Shown piece after piece: positions 22,403 to 32,398 of a DNA stretch of 64,000 nt (position 1 is the stretch's first letter; every line of letters starts with the position of its first letter). This DNA is from Peribolospora baueri (lineage: Eukaryota > Basidiomycota > Peribolosporomycetes > Peribolosporales > Peribolosporaceae): the NCBI GenBank assembly GCA_029717555.1, contig JAMDHS010000021.1:62001-126000 (forward strand). Reading direction: 5' to 3'. The translations under genes were made by a program, and so were the position numbers. The notes under the pieces are model-generated. The model ran no database searches, was not told the origin of the DNA, and was given only the letters and a program-made list of their open reading frames with translations.

Positions 22403-22521
22403 CCGGCCCCGCCGTGGCAGCGTCGATCCCCCGGGAAGGCAGAAAGCAAGAACTGGAAGAGACAAGACACCGACCCTCCGGCCCCGCCGTGTAGAAGCGT
22501 CGATCCCCCGGGAAGGCAGAG
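22403..22521 (+). repeat. Two direct copies of a roughly 40-bp unit
   Basis: The string CCGGCCCCGCCGTG followed by GCGTCGATCCCCCGGGAAGG and CAGA occurs at about 22403-22443. It occurs again at about 22481-22521 with only small differences. The copies start about 78 bp apart, just left of the retroelement fossil. They could be part of that element's decayed flank or an independent local duplication. Confidence 0.7.
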
Positions 22522-22529
22522 ACAAAGGC

Positions 22530-24010
22530 GACCTAAACAGGCAGCAAGAAAAGAGGTCTGCTCCCCAGCATGGAAGACCTTCGCGATACCGGAAGCGCGC
22601 AACAGCAGCAACGCCCAATAGATGAAGGCCATATACCGACTGGACGGTAGCAAGAGCAATTCCAGCGCGATCAGCCAACGTCGCACGCACGCGATCTCCT
22701 CCTCGACATTGTCAGAGACTATGGGAAGCCAGCCGAGCTACTCACCGACAATGGGCCTGAATTTGTGGGACACGACTTCGAGACACTCCTCCGCCGGCTT
22801 GATATTCGCCACCTCCGAACGGCACCCTACCACTCACTTTCTCCTGGCCCCATTTCCAGCCATCGGGCACCTTAAGCCCAGAAAGCTTTTCAGCCTCGTC
22901 CTTGCCCTTCTTCGGTCGGCGCGCACATCCTCCTGCCCTGCTTCTCGTCGTTTATCGCCCCAGCCGAGCACTTTTTCAAATCGCTCCCCATTCTCCTTGC
23001 CACCCTTCTGAGACACCCTCTTCCTCGCAGCCTCCATCCACCCGCACCATTCGATGACCTTCTCGTCGTGGTTACCTCGCACGCCCTTGGCGCCCACTTC
23101 TTGCGCGAGACAACGTCTTCAAAGACGGCCCAACGCCACCTTCAGCCACGAGGTCACCCGCGAGGAGGAGCGTATCGTGCTGAGAGTCGAACACAATGTG
23201 CGAGAGAATTCCTTCACGCTCCTATGCAAATCCCCAACAACGATCAATCGTCTCGCACGCGGACCTTTACCCTCACCTTCAAGCCCGAGATCCTCCTCCT
23301 TGATCTGCCGTAGTGAATGTAGTGAACGTAGTCGTGATCCTTCGCCTTGGACTGTTTGCTCTGCATGAACGCCTCGTCGGAAGAGATGACGGCAAAGTTG
23401 GACGAAGTGAGATCGACGTTGAGCTGGCCGACCGAGCCGTCCTCCTTAGACGAATGGGTGCCTGGAGAAATTAACGGTATCCTGGTCGACATGCTTTCAA
23501 AGCGGGGACCAGCGTCAGTGGGACGACTTTCTGTACGATGCCCTGCTCGCGCATCGTGTCCAAGTCGTACGGAACGCACGGCTACTCACCATTCTACCTG
23601 GTATACGGACGCTACCCACGCCTCCCTCAAGAGCCAGTGTTCCCTCTCGCAACTGCACCGCAAACTTATGACGAGCGCATCGCTATCGCCGAGGTTCCGC
23701 TCAGCGGTATGTGCACGATCTGGAAGCCCATAGGAAAGGTGCAAATGAACGAGCACTCCGGCCGCATGTAAGAAGAGGCACGACGACGGTACAATACTTA
23801 CGTCGAAAAAGGCCTCAACATCGGCGACTGGGTTCTGCGGTTAAGGAAGACAAGACGACACAAGTTAGAACCTCGGTGGGACGGCCCCGTTCATCATACG
23901 GTCGACAAGCAGTGCGGGTGCTCACCAGTTAGGGGCACCAAGCCGTCATATCTTGCGACTCCTCGTCAATGCAGACCGATTGAAGCTCGCAAGTGGACAT
24001 GGTCCTCACT
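22530..24010 (+). mobile_element. Ty3/gypsy-type LTR retroelement fossil (integrase region only)
   Basis: The integrase core is recognisable at about 22680-22830 (ELLTDNGPEFVGHDFETL). A later integrase segment lies at about 23580-23720 (SPFYLVYGRYPRLP), and a C-terminal integrase portion at about 23800-23980 (KLEPRWDGPF). No gag, protease, reverse transcriptase, RNase H or LTR was found, so only the end of pol survives. It is broken in several places and looks old. A stretch resembling a host gene in antisense orientation separates the two integrase pieces (listed separately). Confidence 0.8.
22834..23265 (-). pseudogene. Metallophosphoesterase fragment inside the retroelement fossil
   Basis: Read on the minus strand, three blocks appear in the right order for a calcineurin-like metallophosphoesterase (PrpE/Ppn2-like group). 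They are RLIVVGDLHRSVKEF at about 23260-23215, DTLLLAGDLVAEGG at about 23185-23140 and GAKGVRGNHDEKVIEW at about 23097-23050. GDLH, GDLV and GNHD are the metal-binding motifs; the usual GDxHG glycine is Arg here. The blocks are not in one frame and there is no start, so it is a decayed piece. It continues for about 60 codons past GNHD. More of the same gene may lie up to about 23500. It sits between two pieces of the retroelement's integrase, on the opposite strand. Confidence 0.65.
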
Positions 24011-24428
24011 CTGCAGAATGGTAATGGGCCCGACGCCGCGACCAAGCGAGGCAACGATATGCGACGGTAGAGGCAAGATGATCGCGGACGATCAACTCAA
24101 ACGAAGGGATGATGTTTCGTGTGTTGCAGTCACCGCCTACCTCCGACGGCTCCCGCCTCCCAAGTCACCCCCGCGATATATGCGCCGTGGCTCTCGTTTA
24201 CTCTGTTCAGTTACTTCGTTTCGAAATGCCTCTCCTAGCATCCTTTTGCTCTCGCTCTCAAGCCACACTTCATACGGGGTTTGGATGGGGGGAAGGGTGT
24301 TGGTTATAAAAAAATGTCCCGAGTTGTAACCCAAATGAACGGGCCCACCGTACTACTAACTACAATCGCCTAAGATAAGGGGCGCAAGGGGACGCTCCAG
24401 CGGTGCGAAAGGATCGGGGAGAAGGGAC
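24011..24428. other. Intergenic, no supported gene
   Basis: This lies between the retroelement fossil and the stop of the first secreted-protein gene. No gene, LTR or target-site duplication is evident. Confidence 0.55.
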
Positions 24429-25043
24429 TTAGATCTCGAAGCCGAGATCGCGAGCGTGCTCGAGGATGAGCTGCTCAGTCGCGTCGATGGAGCGCTTGCG
24501 GGAGGATCCGGTGAGGTAACGCCTTGAGACGACGGCGACGTCGCGAGCCGCGATCTCGCGGCTACGACGGCATTTGACGCCGTTGTTGGAGTTGTTGGCG
24601 TTGCCTCCGATGTTGAAGTCACGGCGGCAGTGGAAGTTAGGGCCATTAATGACACCGGAGTTGGCCTGGGAGTTGTCGTGCGTGTTGGTGTTCGTCTCGG
24701 TGTTGGTGTTCGTGCTGTCGAGGAAACGCCTGAGGATAGCCTCGCCCTGCTCGATCTCGCGACGCTCCATCTCCTCCTCGAGCCACTCCTCGCGCCTGCA
24801 TTTGACGCCGTTGTTGGAGTTGTTGGCGTTACCGCCGATGTTGAAGTCACGGCCGAAGTGGCGGCAGTGCAAGTTGGGGCCATTAATTTGACCTGAGTTG
24901 GCCTGGGACTTGTCAACGGTGTTGGTGGTCGTCTCGGTGTGCGTGTTGGTCGTGTCGGCGAAGCGGGGCTCGAGAAAGCGGGGCTCGAGAGCGACCGCGG
25001 CGGTGGCGGCGACGGCGAAGACGGCGAGGGTGGTGAACTGCAT
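24429..25043 (-). CDS. Small secreted protein with two tandem cysteine-motif repeats
   Basis: A single-exon gene of 204 residues. Residues 1-19 are a signal peptide (MQFTTLAVFAVAATAAVAL). A short doubled LEPRF follows. The body holds two similar units of about 54 residues. Each is a Thr/Asn-rich lead (TNTxTxTNT), then SQANSG-x-INGPN-x-HC, then RDFNIGGNANNSNNGVKC and RR. Each unit has two cysteines, and dibasic sites (RR, KR) separate and follow the units. This arrangement suggests Golgi Kex2-type cleavage into peptides, as in Kex2-processed fungal repeat proteins. That is inference. No known domain is recognised. The two genes downstream share the cysteine motif. A TATA-like box lies about 190 bp upstream. 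Confidence 0.85.
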   Translation of the reverse strand: MQFTTLAVFAVAATAAVALEPRFLEPRFADTTNTHTETTTNTVDKSQANSGQINGPNLHCRHFGRDFNIGGNANNSNNGVKCRREEWLEEEMERREIEQGEAILRRFLDSTNTNTETNTNTHDNSQANSGVINGPNFHCRRDFNIGGNANNSNNGVKCRRSREIAARDVAVVSRRYLTGSSRKRSIDATEQLILEHARDLGFEI

Positions 25044-26430
25044 CTTGATTGATTGTATTAGGAGGGTGGTAGATCAACTACGAGGGACGTTTGTGAAAGA
25101 GGGAAGAACCTGCTTCGAAAGAAGATGAAGAGCGTGGCGTGGGGCGTTGGGGCGAAGACCGGCTTCGAGTTGGTTGGATGTAGAGAGTGTTGGAGAGGTG
25201 AGGGGAGGACCAGCAGGGGGGTTGGCCAGGCCCTTTTATGTGTTCGCAGACGTGGGCGTCGCACTCGTGTGTCTCGCCCACGAGCCTAAGCGTGTGCGAG
25301 GTCGCTGGACGAGCGAGGGCGCCCTAGTGTGGTACGGAGCAGATCGTCGGACGGAACGACCGGCTTCCGACGGCCTTGAGCGCCCTGCCTTGAGCCTAGC
25401 GCCGGCCGCCTTTGGACTAGTTCCCTGCGGGCGGTCTCCCGCAGCCATCGGATCGGTATCGCGAGTCGGGCGAAGAAAAGCGTCCTGGCAGGCCGACAGG
25501 ATGTCACGTTCGCTCAGCCGGACGATGGCGATGGCGAGGGCGTTGGACGGCTAATGTGCGAGACACATGCGGTGAAGTACGAGGCATGATCCGCCACAAG
25601 GAAGCATGCATGCAAGCGAGTTGAATATGCAACGCCACGTTGACCGGCCTGACGAGGACGCCACCGAGCATCGCCTCGGCGCCATAGGCGCTCTGAATCC
25701 GCGTCTTGTCCCTCCGCCATTCCGCGGGCCGGCGGCCGCAGCAGGATCAGACTTGCATGGGACGGATATCGGGTGAGTGGAAAACCGACGCGACGCTCAC
25801 GTCTATCCTCACACGCCCCCAAGCTCATCGCGTACCGACACCGCCCCGCAACGCCCCGCGATGCCCCGAGCGGGCGAGGCGGTGAGACACCTGGCCTGGG
25901 TCGTCCGTCGTCGAGCGAGGGACCGCAGGAAGCCCAGGACGGACGGAGGAGGACGCATGGTCGGTGTAAACTGCTCGCCGCCGACACCAGCCCCCCCTCC
26001 GTCGCTTGTGGCTCTCTCTGTCGCCATCTGTCATGTGGGCGTCGTCCGCACCGCCCTCTCCGCCAGCCAAGCACCGGCATCAACCGGGAGGAAGTTTCGT
26101 CCCATCCTCTCCACGTCCTTCGCCGTGTCGGTGCGGCAATGAGGACATACTCGTGGCGTCCGGCCGGTGGCCACCAACGCCGCCCGCGTCTGGCCTCCAA
26201 GCCCGTGACCCGCATTCCTACTACTTAAGCAGCTCATCCCCCTCGCGCTCCCTTCTTTTCCCCTCCATCCCGGAGATCCCCTTTGTTTCTTACCCCTAAC
26301 CTCTTTGCCTTCGCCTTCTTTTTGCACGGTAGCCGGTCTGCTGTAGCCCCCTTTGCCCAAACATTCCTTCAGATCTTTCAACTTCACGTTCTACCCTCAG
26401 CCTTATCTTCTTCTCCCCTCCCCCGTCACA
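25044..26430. other. Divergent promoter region of two secreted-protein genes
   Basis: About 1.4 kb separates the starts of the divergent genes at 25043 (-) and 26431 (+). Frames on both strands overlap and lack motifs. The last 200 bp before 26431 are strongly CT-rich, as is usual for fungal 5' leaders. Confidence 0.55.
25231..25240 (-). promoter_or_regulatory. TATA-like box of the 24429-25043 gene
   Basis: The minus strand reads CATAAAAGGG about 190 bp before the ATG at 25043. The same CATAAAAG core occurs about 150 bp before the secreted-protein gene at 28677. Confidence 0.4.
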
Positions 26431-27360
26431 ATGGTCACCTCTTCGCTCCTCAAGATCGCCCTCGTCGCCTTCGCGGCTCACGCCATGGCCACTCCCCTCG
26501 CTGAGCGGGACTACACCCGCCGTACCGACATCACTGGCCAGTGCAACTACCAGAACGACGGCTCGACGGTCAAGTGCGTCAACGCTCCCTTGATCGGCGG
26601 CTCGGCAGGCAACACGGTCATCAACGGCCCCAAGCCCGGGCCGGCGATCTACGAGCGGGAAATTGTCTACAACATGAGGGACATTGACGAGGCGGCCGTG
26701 TTCATGCGCCGCGCCGACGCGGAGGAGTTTTTGATCCGCGACAACTTGGCGGTCCGCGACACGACCATCACCGGTAATGCCAACGGCGCGAACAACGGTA
26801 ACAGCTGCAGCTTGACCCTTCGCCGCCGCGGCAACCCCAACTACACGTGCAACAACGACCCGAAGGTGGGCTCGATCGGTGGCAACACGGTGATCAACGG
26901 CCGCCGTGACGCCAACAACGGGAACAACGCCAACAAGTGCTCCATCCACGTCCGCGACGGTCACGGTACGACGTTCATTTGCGACAACGAGCCGACTGTC
27001 GGTGCGATCGGCGGCAACACGGTCGAGAACGGTCCCAACCCTGGACCGGTGACGATCGGTAAGCGCCTCAACCTCGAGGGCTCTCACACGGCGTACAACA
27101 TGGCTTCCGTTCGTGACGTTGTTGCGTACCACGACCGACGAGCTCTTCTCGAGGGCACTGAGCCGCTGTACCGCCGCGAGGACCTCTGCCCCGGCGTCCC
27201 TGTGGGCCCGAGCGGCGGCCACACGACGCTGAATGGCCCGGTGGGCCAGTCCGTTTACTACAAGAACGCGAAGCGGTGCTCGAACCAGCCGGTGCCTCCC
27301 ACCGCTCCCACCGTCACCATGAACCCTCCCGTAGCCGGCCAGGTCTACTACGGCCACTGA
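26431..27360 (+). CDS. Secreted protein with four diverged IGGNTVxNG repeats
   Basis: A single exon of 309 residues. The ATG at 26431 is chosen over an in-frame ATG at 26353 because it starts a good signal peptide (MVTSSLLKIALVAFAAHAMA). Four diverged units follow, each built as a cysteine segment then a Gly/Asn core. They are CNYQNDGSTVKC with AGNTVINGPKPGP; CSLTLRRRGNPNYTC with SIGGNTVINGRRD; CSIHVRDGHGTTFIC with AIGGNTVENGPNPGP; and a last unit with GGHTTLNGPVG. GNANGANNGNSC resembles the motif of the neighbouring genes. RR and KR sites lie between units, so proteolytic processing is possible. No domain of known function is seen. It may be a cell-wall or apoplastic protein, but this is not shown by the sequence. 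Confidence 0.85.
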   Translation: MVTSSLLKIALVAFAAHAMATPLAERDYTRRTDITGQCNYQNDGSTVKCVNAPLIGGSAGNTVINGPKPGPAIYEREIVYNMRDIDEAAVFMRRADAEEFLIRDNLAVRDTTITGNANGANNGNSCSLTLRRRGNPNYTCNNDPKVGSIGGNTVINGRRDANNGNNANKCSIHVRDGHGTTFICDNEPTVGAIGGNTVENGPNPGPVTIGKRLNLEGSHTAYNMASVRDVVAYHDRRALLEGTEPLYRREDLCPGVPVGPSGGHTTLNGPVGQSVYYKNAKRCSNQPVPPTAPTVTMNPPVAGQVYYGH

Positions 27361-27812
27361 ACGCGGACGTACGGATGGATGTGTGACTTCGTTGGGAACT
27401 GTTCCCGGGGAAAAAAGCCTGTACTCTAATTTAGTTAAAACCTCGTGCTGTCGGGGTGGGCTTTTTTTTCCGCTACCTCCGGCGACGGCTAATGGAAGAC
27501 GAGGTTTTTGAACGTGAATTTCTTTTGTGCACGTTTGCCAAACAAACATGAACCTGGGGAAGACGGGACGGGCGGGCAGGGCAGGTCTCCGAGAGAGAGA
27601 GAGCGTAGTGTAGTGTCGTGCCTCGCTCGCGGTTGGGATGGATTGCGTCTGACGAGACGGGAATGACGGAGATGGTGCGGGGCGGCGAGGAGGAAAAGGA
27701 AGGACGTGTTCCAGTACAGTAAATAGTACGTTCCCGGCCCGGCCCAAGCCAAGCCAAGCCAAGCCACCCGGTGGCCGGCTGCGAGGGTCGCCAACAGTAT
27801 CCATTCGCCGAC

Positions 27813-27852
<40 letters not shown>

Positions 27853-27868
27853 TTCTTTCTTTCTTTCC
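27813..27868. repeat. GTCT then TTTC microsatellite
   Basis: About nine perfect GTCT units run directly into a short TTTC tract. Confidence 0.95.
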
Positions 27869-28524
27869 TTCTGTATGTGTGTGTGAGAAGACCAGGTAGA
27901 AGAGAAAGAACGTGCTTGCTGAACGACGAGGACGGGCGTATCTATCCGAAGGTTGCTCTCCGCGCGCATGCGGGATGCGATGCGAGGAGTGCATACATAC
28001 ATGCGTTCGTTCACACGACGTGCGTTCGGTCGTTGGCGTGAGCGTATTCGGAAGCGGATGGAGCGCCCGCCTTGTGCGAGTGTCGGTTGTGTCGCCGGGT
28101 CGCCGCTCGGAGACGGACACGGAGGCAGCTAACGGCGAACCCGCGCGGACGCCTCTGTCACTACTACCACTGCCTTCTCCTCGCTAGCGATATTGGCGCA
28201 GCCCTTCCATTCATTGGCTGGCACCGACCGTCCCTCCGCCCACTCGAGGCTCCGGCTCCGCTTGGGCAGCCGCCGATGGCGCCGATGGCGCCGCCCGTCG
28301 ACGGTGGTGGTCTGACCTGACTCCGCCTTTTGCCTTTTGTCCTTCGGGCCCATCTAACAGACAGAGACACAGAGGACAATGCGCGACGACATGCGGTCCG
28401 TGCGGTGCTCATCCGGATCATTTGACAGGGCCCGTGTGACTGACTGATGACAGACTGACGCCATGCATTCTGCCCGACCGAGGCCGTTCGTGAGCGGACA
28501 CAGAAAGAGAGGGAGCGGACAACG

Positions 28525-28532
28525 CATAAAAG
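28525..28532 (+). promoter_or_regulatory. TATA-like box of the 28677 gene
   Basis: CATAAAAG lies about 150 bp before the ATG at 28677, matching the core seen upstream of the 24429-25043 gene. Confidence 0.4.
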
Positions 28533-28676
28533 TCAACAACGGTCCGCCGACGGTTCGTCCAAAACGCACACGTTCGCAATCCATCACTTTCTTGCCTTTT
28601 TTCCTTTTTTTTCCTCCCTTCGACACATACACACACACACCGTTGCCGTTGCCCTTTCCCCAATACCATCTTGAAG

Positions 28677-29313
28677 ATGAAGTTTGCTTTCCCCGTCGTT
28701 CTCGCCCTCTCCGCCGTCGCCGGTTGCGTGGCTGCCGACGCGGCCGCTACGCCTGTGAGTGCCTGGCTTGGCTTTGCTGCATAAGGTATGGATGGATGGA
28801 TGGACGGGTAGACTGACCGAATCCACGTCGCTTCTCTTCCACGCCTCGCTCCCAGGTCGCCGTCGCTGCCCGCCAAGCGACGTTCTCGTGCGGCAGCAAA
28901 CGAGATTTCACCGTCGGAGGCACGTGAGTGGGGGTCGTAAGAAGGAGAAGAGGCGAAGAAGGTGGGAGCGAAGGCATCTGACGAACAAGTCTCTCCCTCT
29001 CTCTCATCTCGTTTCTAGCACCACCGGCAGCAACAACAACATAACGTGCCCGGACAGCGGGTCTGGCTCCGGCACGTCCGTCCACTCGGTGTCCAGCTCG
29101 GACGGCACGACGACCATCGTATCCGTCTCGAGCTCTGGGCCGTCCGGCACGACCGTCAGCGTCAGCGGCGGTTCGAGCACTAGCACCATCATCCCTTCCC
29201 AGGCTTCGAGCGGCAGCAGCAGCGGTAAGAACGATGCACCGATGACGGCGCAGGCGCCCATTGTCGCTATCTCCCTCGCCATGCTCGCTGGCGCTGGTGC
29301 GGTGTTGCTGTGA
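28677..29313 (+). CDS. Small secreted, probably GPI-anchored Ser-rich protein
   Basis: Three exons (28677-28754, 28856-28923, 29019-29313) give 146 residues with matching phases. Residues 1-20 form a signal peptide (MKFAFPVVLALSAVAGCVAA). A short cysteine-bounded segment follows, FSCGSKRDF then TVGGTTTGSNNNITC. It matches the C-x-RDF-x-IGG-NN-C motif of the 24429 gene. The middle is Ser/Thr/Gly rich (SVSSSGPSGTTVSVSGGSS), likely O-mannosylated. The C-terminus SSGKNDAP then a hydrophobic tail (IVAISLAMLAGAGAVLL) fits a GPI-anchor signal. So it may be the surface-bound member of the local family. The introns set it apart from the two single-exon neighbours. Function is unknown. Confidence 0.8.
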
Positions 29314-30688
29314 AGGAAGGAGGAGCGATACGGACGGTTGGGGAGGCGTCAAGTAGTCACCTAATTAACCTTCGAAGCGCTACCTACCGCTCGTGATGAA
29401 TTGTAACGAACGACATTGTATCGACATCGTCATCATCGTCGTTGTCGTCATCATCACGCACAGAAGACAGAGAAACCCGGGGAGAGGCTGGGTCGTCGAG
29501 AAGGAGTCAAACAGCCGGCATTCGTCTGTCGTCTTCCTTTCGTTTTTCTTATTTCCCCCGTTTTTCCGTTTTCCGTTCTGACCGGACGAGCGGTCAAAGG
29601 CCGTGTCCGTATTCGGTCTCGAAGAGAGGGAAATGTGCAGATGGGCCGGGAGGGCAAGGATGGGCGGATGTATGGTATGGCCTGGGCGAGCGCTTTCCCG
29701 CACCCATCCATTCATTCATCTATTTATCCAGCCATCCGTTCATCCTTCCATCCGTCCATCCATCCATCCGCCCAGCCGCGTTCCTCCGGCGGGGCTCGCG
29801 AGACGGGCGAGACGGGCGAGTTAGGATGGATGGATGGCTTGGGCTTGGGCTTGGGGCTTGGCGCGGAGGCGTACGCAGTGGACACGGTTAGCTTACGCCT
29901 ATAATGCAGTCGGTCAGTCGGTCGGCTACATACATGCGTCCGCCCGCGGCGTCCATTAGCAAAGATGAAGTGCAGCGGGCGCTCGCTCGGACGGACATGG
30001 GCAACGAGGAGGGGAGGGGGAGCGCGCCGCTGGCTGGCGTCCCTCCCTCGGCGGCCTGCTTACGACGCCTCGGCGTCGCCTTGCCTCGCCTTTCCCTGGG
30101 TGGAGGGCGACGACGGGAGCGAGTGAGAGAAAGAAAGTGGCGCACGGTGACATGGAGGCGGCGTATGGGTCTGCGTCGCGGTCGACGGGGGGAAGGAGGC
30201 AAGGGAGGACGTCGACGGCGGCGGTGGGACGGGACGACGGCCGTCGTCGGTTGTTCATTTGATATCGTGGCGGTGGCGCTGGTGTTGGCGGCGGCGGTGT
30301 TAGTGGTCGTCGGCTTTTGGGCGTCGTCTCGTGGTCATCTCGTGGTCAGGTCGGTGGCCCGCGGTCCAACCCATATCCATAATCATATTCATATCTTTCC
30401 TTCTTCGGCCCATCGCCGCCGCTTCCGGCCACCCCGCACAGACAGACTGAGACAAAAGACAAACGGACGACGTCGTCGTCGATCACCGTCGATCGATCGC
30501 CGCCGCATACAGTCGCGGTCAGTGACGGTCACGGTCAGTCGTCGTCATCTTCGTCGTCAGTCAGTCAGAGCGCATTCATCCATCCATCCATCCTCGTCGC
30601 CGCTCCTCACCATTCTCCTCACCATCATCACCTCCTCCCCATTCTCATCCTCCTCCTCCCCATCCTCCATCCCCCCTCCACCCACCTC
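29314..30688. other. Intergenic with tetranucleotide repeats
   Basis: CATC/CATT-type repeats lie at about 29700-29775 and a GGAT/GGGCTT patch at about 29824-29862. Further CATC repeats at about 30575-30595 precede the next gene. A plus-strand frame at 29904-30692 is Arg-rich and repetitive, without motif, and is not called. Confidence 0.6.
29700..29775. repeat. Imperfect CATC/CATT tract
   Basis: A run of CATCCATTCATTCATC and CCATCCATCCATCC type units, imperfect in the middle. Confidence 0.8.
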
Positions 30689-32366
30689 ATGATCGCCTCC
30701 ATGTCCCTCTCCGCCCCCTCGACCAGCCGCCTCCAGCCACCCAGCCCCGCCCTCTCTCTTAATAGCCCCGGAGGAGGCATTCTCCTCAACCGCCATCGAC
30801 CACCCTGCCTCGCCGCCGCCCAAGACCAGCAGCCGCCGCCCATCCACTCCTCCGCCCCGCCCGCCTCGGACGCTGCTGAGCCCCACGCCCACGCGCCCAC
30901 TTTCACCACCACCTCCTTCCTCCCTTCCACCTCTGCCGTCCCCTTCGGCACCCCGCCCAGAAGACACGCGGAAATAGCGAACGAAGACGGCGACGGCGCC
31001 ACCGTCGACGCTGCCGACCAAGGTGAGCAAGCGAGCCAGCGAGCCAGCGGACATGGGCACAACTTCTTCAACAACTCCGAGCTCACATCCCCGGTCCTCT
31101 TTCTCTTCCTTCCCCTTCTTCTGCTTTTCTCGCCATATATTCCTGCTTCCCCCTTCACGGCCATCGGCTTAGATCCATTGACCGCGCCGACGATGACGCG
31201 GCCGACGTCGATCATGATGACAACGACCACGATAGGCGTCGCCAAGACCGATCCCCAACCAGCTCCTCCGCCTTCCGACGTCGACGCCGACCTGTCCCGC
31301 GGCCGCACGGATGCCGGCGACCGAGCGACCGCCAGTGGGTCTGTCCCCACCTCGCGCTCCGCCTCCCAGACCGTCAAGATCCGCTTCGCGCCCTTGCCCG
31401 ACCCTTCGCGCTACGACGATGACTCCTCCTCCTTCGACGACAGTGAAATCTCGGACGAGTACGACATCGTGCACATCAACGACACCAACGCCCCTTCATC
31501 CGGCGCCCTCCTCTCTGCTTCTGCGCCCAACGACGCCGCCGGCCGCGCCTGGGCCGAGGGGCAGGAGATCGTCTTGGCCGACGCCGAGGGCAAGACGCTA
31601 CGGGGTACCCTCGGCGGCATGGTCAAAAGGCCTGCCAGGTCGCGCAAAGAGGCTGGCGCCGCGGGCGCGCGAATCGGGGATGAAATCGAGGAGCGCATCG
31701 TCCAGCTCGATGGCTCGCCGTGGGCGGCGGCCGTCGCGCCAGCGGGAGAAGACGGTGGCGTCCGTCATCCCGCCGCCAAGGATCGCCCCGGCGGGGGCCA
31801 ATCCTCTGCCTCTGTGGCAACCAAGTCGGCCGGATGGGGCAAGAGGCTCCTCCGACCGCTGAGGATCGTCGGCAGCAGCGGCGGCGGCGCCTTCTCCTCC
31901 GACGCCCTCTCTCTCTCCCGCTCTCACTCTCGCGACGAAGGCAACGGTGCTGGCGCTACCGCCGACCGACGCGACGCGTCTGCACCGACGACCACCCTTG
32001 TCAGAGGACAGCTGGCGCGCCGGAGCAGCACGGGCCAGCTGATGGGCGAGAACCCGCACCGATCGCAGGCGGAGAAGGAAAGGATGAAGAGCATGCACGG
32101 TCGCAAGATCTCTCTCTTTGGCGGCGTTGGCGGCGGTGGTGGTGGTGGCGGCTCGGAGAGTCATTTCCCCCGCATAGACTCGTTGCCGGAGAAGAGCAGC
32201 AGCCGCCGGAGGTCGTCGTGCGATAAGGACAAGGACAAGGACGGCGGGAGGGGACGGAGGCTGTTCGGTTTCGGCAGCGGCTCCGTCACCTCGGTCACCC
32301 CGGATAACGACCTCTCCCTCTCGCGTACTCGCTCCGGCGGCACATCTGGCTCGACGTCGACCGTCT

Positions 32367-32398
<32 letters not shown>

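Larger units (their letters stand above)
27361..28676. other. Intergenic with simple repeats, no supported gene
   Basis: This lies between two plus-strand secreted-protein genes. It contains a GTCT/TTTC microsatellite (listed) and a short AAGCC repeat at about 27745-27765. The long minus-strand frames here run antisense over the 26431 gene and have low-complexity sequence, so they are not counted. Confidence 0.6.

Noticed and set aside
26296-28014. 572-codon minus-strand frame
   Set aside because: It lies antisense across the secreted-protein gene and a microsatellite; the sequence is low complexity and lacks motifs.
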